The notes beneath the pieces were generated by a model, which made no database searches, was not told where the DNA came from, and saw only the letters and a program-made list of their open reading frames with translations. From assembly GCF_002310375.3 (NCBI RefSeq), contig NZ_CP023315.3, forward strand, positions 1,426,001 through 1,490,000: a stretch of DNA of 64,000 nucleotides, given 5' to 3'. Below are positions 1-7,288 of this stretch, piece after piece (position 1 is the stretch's first letter; every line of letters begins with the position of its first letter). A program made the translations under genes and the position numbers. Source of the DNA: Caulobacter vibrioides (lineage in GTDB: Bacteria > Pseudomonadota > Alphaproteobacteria > Caulobacterales > Caulobacteraceae).

Positions 1-1231
1 CGCCCTGGCCAAGGCCGTGAACTACGATAGCGCCGGCACGGTCGAGTTCGTCGCCGGCCAGGACAAGAGCTTCTACTTCCTGGAGATGAACACCCGTCTG
101 CAGGTCGAGCACCCGGTGACCGAGCTGATCACCGGCCTTGATCTGGTCGAGCAGATGATCCGCTCGGCCGTTGGGGAGAAGATGGCCTTTGGCCAGTCGG
201 ACCTGAAGATCAACGGCTGGGCCATCGAAAGCCGCATCTACGCCGAGGATCCATACCGCAAGTTCCTGCCCTCGATCGGCCGCCTCGTGCGCTACGACCC
301 GCCGGCGGAAGGCGAGAAGGACGGCCCCAATGGTGGTTATGTGGTCCGTAACGACGCCGGGGTGCGCGAAGGCGACGAGATCTCGATGTTCTACGACCCG
401 ATGATCTCCAAGCTCTGCACCTGGGCGCCGACCCGCCTGGCGGCGATCGACGGCATGGGCCGGGCGCTGGAAGATTTCCACATCGAGGGCCTTGGCCAGA
501 ACATCCCGTTCCTGGCGGCCGTGATGGATCAGGCGCGTTTCCGCTCGGGCAAGATCTCGACCAACTACATCAAGGACGAGTTCGCTGAAGGCTTCAACGG
601 AACGGAGCCCACGTCCGCCCAGCTCGACATCATGACCGCCGTCGGGGCGGCCATGCAGCGCGTCTATGCGACCCGGGCCCGCAGCTACGAGTCCGGCCTG
701 ATCGGCGAAGCCCGCGACGAGTGGGTGGTGGCGATCGGCGAGACCCGTCGGCGGGTCAAGGTCGGCGCCGAGGACGGCGCGGTGGCGGTTGAATTGCTCG
801 ACGAAGGCCGCACCCTGTTCCTGACCGACATCGACTGGCGCCCGGGCAAGCCGGTGTTCAAGGCCGTGCTGAACGGCGTGGCCTTCACCGTCCAGGCCGC
901 CCCGGCCGCCGAGGGCTTCACCATCCGTCACCGGGCGGCCAAGACCCGCGTGCTGGTGCTGACCCCGCGCTCGGCCGAGCTGCACGACAAGCTGCCCGAA
1001 AAGCAGGCCGCCGACACCTCCAAGCTGGTGCTCTCGCCGATGCCGGGGCTGGTGGTCTCGATGGACGTCATCGCCGGCCAGCAGGTGCGCGAGGGCGAGG
1101 TGGTCTGCGTGCTGGAAGCCATGAAGATGCAGAACATCATCCGCGCCGAGCGCGACGGCGTGGTCAAGGCGGTCAACGCCAAGGGCGGCGATCCGGTGGC
1201 GGCGGATGAAATTCTGGTTGAATTCGCGTAA
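1..1231 (+). CDS. pccA: Propionyl-CoA carboxylase alpha subunit, 3' part
   Basis: Biotin carboxylase/biotin carrier subunit that carboxylates propionyl-CoA to methylmalonyl-CoA with a separate beta subunit. The reading frame is open from base 2, so the N-terminal ATP-binding half lies outside the window. Visible are the end of the ATP-grasp core (MNTRLQVEHPVTE), the biotin carboxylase C-terminal domain, the PCC-specific middle domain and a C-terminal biotinyl domain. The biotinylated lysine sits in EAMKM (codon 1124-1126). The middle region around FAEGFNG looks like PCC alpha rather than methylcrotonyl carboxylase; a separate mccA lies at 14.5 kb. The beta subunit is not in the window. Confidence 0.9.
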   Translation, partial: ALAKAVNYDSAGTVEFVAGQDKSFYFLEMNTRLQVEHPVTELITGLDLVEQMIRSAVGEKMAFGQSDLKINGWAIESRIYAEDPYRKFLPSIGRLVRYDPPAEGEKDGPNGGYVVRNDAGVREGDEISMFYDPMISKLCTWAPTRLAAIDGMGRALEDFHIEGLGQNIPFLAAVMDQARFRSGKISTNYIKDEFAEGFNGTEPTSAQLDIMTAVGAAMQRVYATRARSYESGLIGEARDEWVVAIGETRRRVKVGAEDGAVAVELLDEGRTLFLTDIDWRPGKPVFKAVLNGVAFTVQAAPAAEGFTIRHRAAKTRVLVLTPRSAELHDKLPEKQAADTSKLVLSPMPGLVVSMDVIAGQQVREGEVVCVLEAMKMQNIIRAERDGVVKAVNAKGGDPVAADEILVEFA

Positions 1232-1272
1232 AAGATGTTTTCCTCTTGATTTCGCGATCAGGAGGAATGGCC

Positions 1273-1728
1273 ATGACCTTCACCCAGACGATGCTGAGCT
1301 TCCAGGGTCGCCTTCGTCGTCGCGACCTTTGGATCTACTGGATCGGCCTGATCCTGGCGGGCGCCACGCTTTTTGTGTTGTTCGAGCGGCTGGTTGATAT
1401 CGACCTTGCCGAGCATCGGTCTTGGCTTGTCCCGCTTCTCCTGACCTGGCCAACCTATGCGCTGCTCGCCAAGCGCATGCATGACCGCAATCGCTCGGCC
1501 TGGTGGGCTCTGTTGCTGCTGGTCCCCGATCTGATCGGCTCATTGGACGCGATCATCGGCCTTCCGGAGGAGGTCTCGATGCCAAGCACGATTGTCGGCG
1601 GTCTGGTGGCGATCTGGTTCTTTATCGACTCTGGCTTGCTTGATGGAACGCCGGGGGACAACCGCTTTGGCCCGTCGCCGAAGGCGCCGCGCGAGCCTTC
1701 GGCGTCGCAGACGCCGGCTGTCGCCTAG
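1273..1728 (+). CDS. DUF805 family inner-membrane protein (copy 1 of 3)
   Basis: 151-residue membrane protein of the DUF805 (YhaH-like) family, molecular function unknown. Family features are the N-terminal FQGRLRRRDLWIYW stretch leading into a hydrophobic segment, and the central KRMHDRNRSAWWALL motif between hydrophobic segments; a polar tail of about 25 residues follows. ATG 1273 is preferred over the in-frame ATG 1267 because GGAGG at 1261-1265 is seven bases upstream of 1273 but only one from 1267. It is followed by two more DUF805-like genes in the same direction, which suggests tandem duplication. Confidence 0.85.
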   Translation: MTFTQTMLSFQGRLRRRDLWIYWIGLILAGATLFVLFERLVDIDLAEHRSWLVPLLLTWPTYALLAKRMHDRNRSAWWALLLLVPDLIGSLDAIIGLPEEVSMPSTIVGGLVAIWFFIDSGLLDGTPGDNRFGPSPKAPREPSASQTPAVA

Positions 1729-1800
1729 CTGCACTTCCAGCGGTGTCCCTCAACGCCTAGATTGCCGCGAGCGGTGCATCCACCGACTCGGAGCAGGCGA

Positions 1801-2205
1801 ATGAGCGATCGTAGCGAACTGGCGGAACTGTTCCTGTCGTCGAACGGCAGGCTGGCGCGCACGCCGTTCCTGATCGCCTCGGCCGTGGTGGTCGGGGTGG
1901 CCGTCTTCTACGAGGCGATCGCCAACTACACCCTGCACTGGCTGACCGGGTGGTTCGTCTATCCGACCCTGCTGTTCACCGGGGCCTGCCTGCTGTCCAA
2001 GCGGCTGCATGATCGCGGCCGGTCGGGCTGGTGGTCGATGCTGATCCTGATCGCGGTGGTCGCTGTGTGGCCGCAGCCCGAGCACTTCCTGGATTTCCTG
2101 TTCTCGCTGGTCATCCTCTGGTCGGTGGTCGAACTGGGCGTGATGGGCGGCGAGCAGGGCGCCAATCGCTACGGGCCCAACCCCTTGAAGACGATTTCGA
2201 TCTAG
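1801..2205 (+). CDS. DUF805 family inner-membrane protein (copy 2 of 3)
   Basis: 134-residue membrane protein with the same architecture as its upstream neighbour: a short polar N-terminus ending in NGRLARTPF, hydrophobic segments, and the diagnostic SKRLHDRGRSGWW motif, followed by further membrane segments and a short tail ending in GANRYGPNP. ATG 1801 follows GGAGCAGGCGA, a usable ribosome-binding site; an in-frame non-ATG start at 1762 is less likely. The 72 bp gap to copy 1 and 41 bp gap to copy 3 would allow co-transcription. Function unknown. Confidence 0.85.
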   Translation: MSDRSELAELFLSSNGRLARTPFLIASAVVVGVAVFYEAIANYTLHWLTGWFVYPTLLFTGACLLSKRLHDRGRSGWWSMLILIAVVAVWPQPEHFLDFLFSLVILWSVVELGVMGGEQGANRYGPNPLKTISI

Positions 2206-2246
2206 GGTCTATTTTCGCTCAGCGTTCACGCTAGGGGCGAAGCTCG

Positions 2247-2648
2247 ATGATCCGGCAGTGGTTCGACGCGCGTGGAAGCATGGGGCGCGAGGCCTATCTG
2301 GCCCAGACGACGCTGGCTTGGCTGATCGGCCATCTGGGCTTTATCGTCTATTTCTGTGTCTTCGCCAGCAGCAGCGGCTTTGCCGGCCTCGGGGGCATAC
2401 TCGACCATCGCGCGATGACTCTGGACGCGATTGCGCGCGACGCTGGCTGGGTTTGGGCCAGTCTGACAGCGGGTTTGTGGCTGGCGCAGGCCTGGGTGCT
2501 TGCGGCCCTGTCCTCCAAGCGCCTCCACGACATGGGGCAGGGCGGATGGCTGGCGGGCCTGGCGCTGGTTCCCAGCATTGGGGTCTTGGCCTGGCTGGCG
2601 CTCTGCGCGTGGCCTGCCAGCGGCGCTGGGCGCGTTCGCACGGCTTGA
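2247..2648 (+). CDS. DUF805-like inner-membrane protein (copy 3 of 3)
   Basis: 133-residue membrane protein, the most divergent of three tandem DUF805-like genes. It begins MIRQWFDARGSMGREAYLAQ, matching the 'G..R..Y' N-terminal family pattern, and carries SSKRLHDMGQGGW, the same Lys-Arg-x-His-Asp core as copies 1 and 2. Three or four hydrophobic segments are visible. ATG 2247 is preceded by GGGGCGAAG. A palindromic repeat (2676-2789) follows, then the convergent lipB. Family membership rests on the short motif and position. Function unknown. Confidence 0.75.
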   Translation: MIRQWFDARGSMGREAYLAQTTLAWLIGHLGFIVYFCVFASSSGFAGLGGILDHRAMTLDAIARDAGWVWASLTAGLWLAQAWVLAALSSKRLHDMGQGGWLAGLALVPSIGVLAWLALCAWPASGAGRVRTA

Positions 2649-2675
2649 AGCCTGAAGCTGGCGTCCGCGCCCCAA

Positions 2676-2789
2676 ATCCTCCCCCCAGTGGGGGAGGTGG
2701 CGCGTAGCGCCGGTGGGGGAAGAGGCGGGGGGGCAGGACTTCCCCCTCCGTCGGCTGCGCCGACACCTCCCCCGCTGGGGGGAGGATTA
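2676..2789. repeat. Family A palindromic intergenic repeat (copy 1)
   Basis: Long imperfect palindrome with outer arms of the type TCCTCCCCC / GGGGGAGGA, a first inner hairpin GTGGCGCGTAGCGCC, and the inner text CTTCCCCCTCCGTCGGCTGC followed by GCCGACACCTCCCCC. The same unit recurs at 32113-32226 and 34526-34644, with relatives at 33408-33505 and 36988-37120. It lies between convergent genes. No ORF or transposase is associated. Confidence 0.85.
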
Positions 2790-2796
2790 TCGCCGG

Positions 2797-2819
2797 CCCT
2801 TCCCCATCAAGGGGAAGGG
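2797..2819. terminator. Hairpin between convergent genes (lipB and DUF805)
   Basis: Perfect 9-bp inverted repeat CCCTTCCCC / GGGGAAGGG with a 5-base loop, just downstream of the lipB stop on the minus strand and after the DUF805 copy 3 stop on the plus strand. No strong U-tract follows on either strand, so termination activity is inferred only from position. Confidence 0.4.
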
Positions 2820-2845
2820 AGCCGTTAAGCGGCCATCCAGCGCCC

Positions 2846-3571
2846 TTAAACCGGAACCTCAGCGTCCTCGACCGCCCCGAACACCTTTGAAAAGCTCGAT
2901 CGCAGGGCCGCGTCGGTCTCGTCCAGGGTCACCGGCAGGCCCAGGTCCACCAGGCTGGTGACGCCGTGCTCGGTCTGGCCGCAGGGCACGATGCCCGAGA
3001 AGTGCGAGAGATCCGGCTCCACGTTCAGGCTGATCCCGTGGAAGCTGACCCAGCGCCGCAGCTTGACGCCGATGGCGGCGATCTTGTCCTCGCGGCTCCA
3101 GCCGGCGCCCTTGCGTTCGACCCAGACGCCGACCCGGCCGTCGCGGATCTCGCCGGTGACGTTGAAGGCGGCCAGGGCGTCGATGATCCAGGCCTCCAGG
3201 GCGGCCACGAAGGCGCGGACGTCGCGGCCGCGCTGGGTCAGGTCCAGCATCACATAGGCCACCCGCTGGCCGGGGCCGTGATAGGTGAACTGGCCGCCAC
3301 GGCCGCTCTCGAACACCGGAAAGCGGTCGGGCTGGATCAGGTCGCTCGCCTTGGCCGAGACGCCGGCGGTGTAGAGCGGTGGATGCTCCAGCAGCCAGAT
3401 GAGCTCGCCCGCTGTCCCGTCGGCGATCGCCGCCGCGCGGGCCTCCATGGCGGCAACCGCTGCCGGGTAGGGGACGGGCTGGGTCGAAACCGCCCACCCG
3501 ACGGGCGCGGCGTCATCGCGCCTCAGGCTCGGAAGCCCAGGGTTTTCAGGGTTTAACGGGAGAGAAAGCAT
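2846..3571 (-). CDS. lipB: Octanoyl-[acyl-carrier-protein]:protein N-octanoyltransferase
   Basis: LipB, 241 residues, transfers octanoyl groups from acyl carrier protein to lipoyl domains in lipoic acid synthesis (cytoplasm). The family signatures are all present: [24 protein letters not shown] around residues 91-102, the catalytic lysine (Lys163 in EDKIAAIG), SFHGISLNV, and the nucleophilic cysteine (Cys197 in [11 protein letters not shown]). Start is an ATG. It stands alone, facing the DUF805 genes and divergent from the FliN-like gene with only 72 bp between their starts. Confidence 0.95.
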   Translation of the reverse strand: MLSLPLNPENPGLPSLRRDDAAPVGWAVSTQPVPYPAAVAAMEARAAAIADGTAGELIWLLEHPPLYTAGVSAKASDLIQPDRFPVFESGRGGQFTYHGPGQRVAYVMLDLTQRGRDVRAFVAALEAWIIDALAAFNVTGEIRDGRVGVWVERKGAGWSREDKIAAIGVKLRRWVSFHGISLNVEPDLSHFSGIVPCGQTEHGVTSLVDLGLPVTLDETDAALRSSFSKVFGAVEDAEVPV

Positions 3572-3643
3572 GCGGCCTTATTCTTGCAATCCTGGACGCC
3601 GCGACCAGTCAGGTCGTGCGTGTCAGTTCAAGGGTCTTACTTC

Positions 3644-3895
3644 GTGAGCCAGGTCAACGCCGTCAATGTCGAGATCTCGGTCCTGTTGGGGCGCTCGATC
3701 CTGCCGATGCAGCAACTGCTGCGTATGGGTCGGGGCGCGGTGATCCCGCTGGACACCAAGACCAATGACGAGGTCTGGATCCTGGCCAACAACCATCCGA
3801 TCGCACGCGGCGAAATCCAGATCAGCGACGAACGGATCGCCATTCAGGTGACCCGGGCGGCCGACGTCTACGATTACATGGCCGGCGGCGCCTGA
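3644..3895 (+). CDS. FliN/SpoA-domain flagellar switch-like protein (orphan)
   Basis: 83-residue protein made almost entirely of one SpoA (FliM/FliN C-terminal) domain: VNVEISVLLGRSILPMQQLL, then GRGAVIPLDTK, EVWILANNHPIARGEIQ and a terminal RAADVYDYM. FliN forms the distal flagellar C-ring and transmits CheY-P signals. GTG 3644 is chosen because AGGG lies about ten bases upstream and homology begins at once; the frame also opens at a TTG at 3584 without a ribosome-binding site. No flagellar genes are nearby, so this may be a second FliN-like protein rather than the main switch component. Confidence 0.75.
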   Translation: MSQVNAVNVEISVLLGRSILPMQQLLRMGRGAVIPLDTKTNDEVWILANNHPIARGEIQISDERIAIQVTRAADVYDYMAGGA

Positions 3896-3980
3896 TCGCT
3901 CACGGCGCGGCGTGTGACATTCTCCAACTTCCGGCTTCCCAAAGCCGATTCAGTTTGCTACCAGCCGCCCCTCACCACGA

Positions 3981-4065
3981 GCGGTCGTGGCGGAATTGGT
4001 AGACGCGCAGCGTTGAGGTCGCTGTGGGGCAACCCGTGGAAGTTCGAGTCTTCTCGACCGCACCA
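3981..4065 (+). tRNA. tRNA-Leu (anticodon GAG)
   Basis: 85-nt class II tRNA. The acceptor stem GCGGTCG (3981-3987) pairs with CGACCGC (4055-4061), followed by discriminator A and an encoded CCA. The D arm contains GGCGGAATTGGTAGACGC. The anticodon arm is CAGCG-TTGAGGT-CGCTG, giving anticodon GAG. A long variable arm and the T arm GTTCGAGTC complete a leucine tRNA. Confidence 0.95.
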
Positions 4066-4078
4066 AGGTGAACAAGAG

Positions 4079-4126
4079 TAGAGCGCGCTTGGCGAAATCG
4101 GTTTCCGACTCGCTGAGGGCGCTCTA
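4079..4126. repeat. Small TAGAGC-type palindrome after tRNA-Leu
   Basis: Outer arms TAGAGCGC and GCGCTCTA enclose an imperfect inner stem (GCGAAATCGG opposite CCGACTCGC). The TAGAGC...GCTCTA ends match the repeats at 8554-8640 and 42399-42616. It lies 13 bp after the tRNA CCA and could help end its transcript, although no T-run of more than three follows. Confidence 0.6.
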
Positions 4127-4213
4127 ATCGTTTCTGGCCCTGATTTCGCCTCAGGGTCGCTTGATCGGACCAGCCCAACGAACCCACGCGCTCTGAGAGC
4201 TCAGGAGGCCCCC

Positions 4214-5683
4214 ATGACCCGGGATACCGCCGAACTGAACGACGACGTGCTGGACGACATCCCGCTGGCTCAGGTCCCTGTCCCGAAGTCCGAGACGCCC
4301 GAGGAGCTTGAAGACCTCGCGCTTGGCGACGACTACGCGCTCAATCCCGAATATGTCGAGATGGTGATCGACGCCGCCGACAGCGGCGACTCCAAGCGCC
4401 TGCGCGAGCTGGTCGGGGCCCTTGAGCCGGCCGACGTCGCCGACCTGATGGGCTTTCTGACCGCCGACTATCGCGAGCAGGTGATCCCGCTGCTGGACCC
4501 CGAGGCCCTGGGCGAGATCATCTCGGAGATGGACGACAACATCCGCGAGGAAGTGCTGGAGGCCACCCCGTCGGTGACCCTGGCCCGGGCCCTCGAGGAG
4601 CTGGACACCGACGACGCCGCCGACGTCATCGACGACCTGGACGACACCAAGCGCTTCCAGGTGCTGGCCGCCATGGGCGAGACCGATCGCGCCGCCATCG
4701 AGACGACCCTGTCCTACGAGGACGAGACCGCCGGTCGCCTGATGCAGCGCGAGTTCCTGGCTGCGCCGGAATTCTGGACCGTCGGCCAGACCATCGACCA
4801 CGTCCGCGAGGCCGGCGATCAGCTGCCCGAGCTGTTCTTCGACGTCTATGTGGTTGATCCGACCTTCAAGCCGGTCGGCGCCATCCCGATCAGCATCCTG
4901 CTGCGCAGCCGTCGCCAGACGCCGCTGGCCGAGCTGATGGAGGCGGTCACCGAAATCCCAGTCGAGATGGACCAGGAAGAGGTCGCCTACATCTTCGACA
5001 AGTACCACCTGATCAGCGCCCCGGTGATCGAGCCGGGTGGCCGCCTGGTGGGCCAGATCACCGTCGACGACATCGTCGAGGTCATCCGCGACGAGGCGCA
5101 GGAAGACATCCTGGCCCTGGCCGGTGTGTCCGACGCCGGCCGCGACGCCTCGGTGATCGAGATCGTCAAGTCACGCCTGCCATGGCTGATGCTGAACCTG
5201 GCGACCGCCACCCTGGCCGTCAGCGGCGTGGCCATCTTCCAGGCCGAGATCGCTCAATTGGTGGCCCTGGCCATCCTGATGCCGATCGTCTCGTCCCTGG
5301 GCGGCAACGCCGGCACCCAGACCCTGGCCGTGGCCGTCCGCGCCCTGGCCAGCAAGGAGCTGACCCCGGCCAACGCCCGCCGCATCGTGGCCCGCGAACT
5401 GCTGGTGGGCCTGGTCAACGGCCTTTGCCTGGCGCTGGTGATGGGGGCTGCGACCTACATGATCTTCGGGCCGGCGGATCAACACGACAAGCTGGCGATC
5501 ATCGTCGGTGCGGCCTTGATCACCAACATCTTCACCGCGGCGCTGGGCGGCATCCTGATGCCCCTGGCGCTGGAGAAGATGGGCCGCGATCCGGCGGTGT
5601 CATCGTCGATCTTCGTCACCTTCCTGACCGACTTCACCGGCTTCTTCGCGGTGCTGCTGATCGCGTCGCTGCTGCTGCACTGA
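4214..5683 (+). CDS. mgtE: Magnesium transporter MgtE
   Basis: 489-residue Mg2+ channel/transporter of the MgtE family. Order of domains: an acidic N-terminal helical MgtE_N superhelix (residues about 40-170, rich in DDAADVIDDLDD-type repeats), a CBS-domain pair (about 175-300, including KPVGAIPISILL and GGRLVGQITVDDIVEVI), then the membrane domain (about 320-489) with five hydrophobic segments. LGGNAGTQTLAVAVRALA in the membrane domain is the pore signature. The N and CBS domains act as a Mg2+-sensing gate. ATG 4214 follows AGGAGG at 4203-4208. I saw no M-box-like leader. Confidence 0.95.
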   Translation: MTRDTAELNDDVLDDIPLAQVPVPKSETPEELEDLALGDDYALNPEYVEMVIDAADSGDSKRLRELVGALEPADVADLMGFLTADYREQVIPLLDPEALGEIISEMDDNIREEVLEATPSVTLARALEELDTDDAADVIDDLDDTKRFQVLAAMGETDRAAIETTLSYEDETAGRLMQREFLAAPEFWTVGQTIDHVREAGDQLPELFFDVYVVDPTFKPVGAIPISILLRSRRQTPLAELMEAVTEIPVEMDQEEVAYIFDKYHLISAPVIEPGGRLVGQITVDDIVEVIRDEAQEDILALAGVSDAGRDASVIEIVKSRLPWLMLNLATATLAVSGVAIFQAEIAQLVALAILMPIVSSLGGNAGTQTLAVAVRALASKELTPANARRIVARELLVGLVNGLCLALVMGAATYMIFGPADQHDKLAIIVGAALITNIFTAALGGILMPLALEKMGRDPAVSSSIFVTFLTDFTGFFAVLLIASLLLH

Positions 5684-5720
5684 GGTTTTTCGCGCCGGCG
5701 CCTCGCTTAACCGGGGAAAC

Positions 5721-5735
5721 TGGCGCCGACCTTGC
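5721..5735 (+). promoter_or_regulatory. Sigma-54 (RpoN) promoter of spmX
   Basis: TGGCGCCGACCTTGC matches the sigma-54 consensus TGGCAC-N5-TTGC with exact -24/-12 spacing (GG at 5722-5723, GC at 5734-5735). It predicts a transcript start near 5746, giving a leader of about 43 nt before the spmX ATG. In C. crescentus spmX is known to need sigma-54 and its activator TacA, so site and gene agree. I did not identify the activator's upstream binding site. Confidence 0.8.
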
Positions 5736-5788
5736 GCCGAGACAGGCGAACGCATCCGCGTCTGTCTCAAACTGGGTCAATCTAGGCG

Positions 5789-7084
5789 ATGAAACCGCGT
5801 CATCAGGTCTCCCGGGCCGCCGTCGATCTCATCAAGAGATTCGAAGGGTACCGTCAGAAGGCCGCGCAGCTCCCCGACGGGCGCTGGACGGTCGGCTATG
5901 GCCACACCCTGACCGCCCGAGAGGGCGCGTCCGTCTCGGAAAAGGACGCCGAGGCGCTGCTGCTCTACGACCTCATCTCGGTCGCCCATTCGGTGAACGA
6001 GCACACCTACGCGCCGCTGAACCAGAACCAGTTCGACGCGCTGGTCTGCTTCGCCTTCAACATCGGCCTCGACAACTTCCTCCGCTCGGGCGTCCTGCGC
6101 CGGATCAACGAGGGCTCGCTCCTGCAAGCCGCGTGCGCGATGGAAATGTGGCGCAAGGCCGACTTCGAGGGCGAACGGATCGTCATCGACGCGCTGGTCC
6201 GTCGCCGCGCGGCGGAAAAGACGCTGTTCCTGACCCCGACCAACGGCGAATGGGTCCCGGCGCCGAGCCCGGTGCTGCGTCCCAAGGTCGACTATGACGC
6301 CAGCTGCGCGGTGCCCAAGCAGACCCCGGCGGCCGTCAACACCCGCACCGAGGGCGACCGGGTTATCGCCGAGCGCGAGGAAGGTCTGCCGCTGAGCGCG
6401 GTCGTCCCGGAAGAGGACGGTCCGACCGCCACCGAGCAATCGGCCGCTGCGGTCGCCGCCCGCCTGGAAGCGATCCTGCCTGAGGCCCCGGCTGCGCCTG
6501 CGCCGGTCGCCAAGCCGGAGATCCGCCAGGACGATCTGGGCCTGCCCGAGCCGCCGGTTCCGACTCAGCCGGCCGAGGTCGAGCCTGCGCCGACCCTGTT
6601 CCAGCCTGTGACGCAGCCCACGGCCGTTGAGGCCTCGCCGGCCGCTCCGGTCGAGTTCACGCCGTTCCGCCTGACCCCGCAAGTCAGCGAACCGGTCGAG
6701 GCGCCGGTCGAGGCTCCGGCTCCGACGCGCGCTGCGCCCAGCGAACCGACCCTGTTCGGCGCGCCGGCCGCGAGCTCTTCGGTCTTCAATCTCGACGGCT
6801 TTTCGACGAGCGAAGACGCGACCATCGGTGTGATGGACGTCCCGCTGGTCGAGCCGGAGCAGCCCCGCTTTGGCAACACCAGCCTGCTGGTCAGCCTGGG
6901 CATCCTGGGCCTGGCTTTGTTCGGCGGCGGGGTTCTCTGGATCCTCACCGTCGCGGCGGGCTCGGATGGTCAGGTCAAGCTCTTCGGCTATGGCGCCAGC
7001 ATGGTCGGCGCGATCTGCTTTGTGGTCTCGGCCTATCTGCTGCTGCGCCGCCTGGCCGGCCCCGACGTGGGTGACGAAGAGTAG
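5789..7084 (+). CDS. spmX: SpmX, muramidase-fold stalked-pole determinant
   Basis: 431 residues, the size and architecture of Caulobacter SpmX. It has an N-terminal T4-lysozyme-like (GH24) domain (about 1-150, with FEGYR and WTVGYGHT), a long acidic proline/alanine-rich linker (about 160-350), and two C-terminal membrane segments (about 367-391 and 400-423). In C. crescentus it binds PopZ through the muramidase domain and recruits and activates the kinase DivJ at the stalked pole. Glu19 and Thr34 of the usual E-x8-D-x5-T triad are kept, but the Asp position is Leu28, with an Asp at residue 30, which fits a domain reused for binding. A sigma-54 promoter precedes it. Confidence 0.93.
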   Translation: MKPRHQVSRAAVDLIKRFEGYRQKAAQLPDGRWTVGYGHTLTAREGASVSEKDAEALLLYDLISVAHSVNEHTYAPLNQNQFDALVCFAFNIGLDNFLRSGVLRRINEGSLLQAACAMEMWRKADFEGERIVIDALVRRRAAEKTLFLTPTNGEWVPAPSPVLRPKVDYDASCAVPKQTPAAVNTRTEGDRVIAEREEGLPLSAVVPEEDGPTATEQSAAAVAARLEAILPEAPAAPAPVAKPEIRQDDLGLPEPPVPTQPAEVEPAPTLFQPVTQPTAVEASPAAPVEFTPFRLTPQVSEPVEAPVEAPAPTRAAPSEPTLFGAPAASSSVFNLDGFSTSEDATIGVMDVPLVEPEQPRFGNTSLLVSLGILGLALFGGGVLWILTVAAGSDGQVKLFGYGASMVGAICFVVSAYLLLRRLAGPDVGDEE

Positions 7085-7116
7085 GTTTCTTGCCTTCCAC
7101 CCAAGGCATGAGCAAG

Positions 7117-7153
7117 AACGCTCGCTGGTCCCAAAGGCTGGCGGGCGTTTTTT
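7117..7153 (+). terminator. Rho-independent terminator after spmX
   Basis: Inverted repeat AACGCTCGC / GCGGGCGTT (one G-U pair) followed directly by a T-rich run TTTTTT, 33 bp beyond the spmX stop. Confidence 0.85.
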
Positions 7154-7288
7154 GCTATCGCGCGGCTGTTTTCTGGTGGAAATCGACCGAGATAGGATGC
7201 ACACGCTCTCTCAGTGTTGAGCCAGAGCGTGACAAGCGCTGAAACCGCCCACATCTTCCGTTGGGCGATCGGGAAGGAAACCACGTCG

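Noticed and set aside
3981..4065. tRNA-Leu as an integration site for a genomic island
   Set aside because: No integrase, no duplicated tRNA 3' end and no foreign gene block follow; mgtE and spmX are core genes.
4127..4213. Mg2+ riboswitch (M-box) before mgtE
   Set aside because: The leader is under 100 bp and shows only one short hairpin (GGCCCTGATTTCGCCTCAGG), too little for an M-box.
5182..6297. Long plus-strand ORF spanning the mgtE end and the spmX start
   Set aside because: It overlaps two well-supported genes in another frame; its composition is that of a frame shadow.
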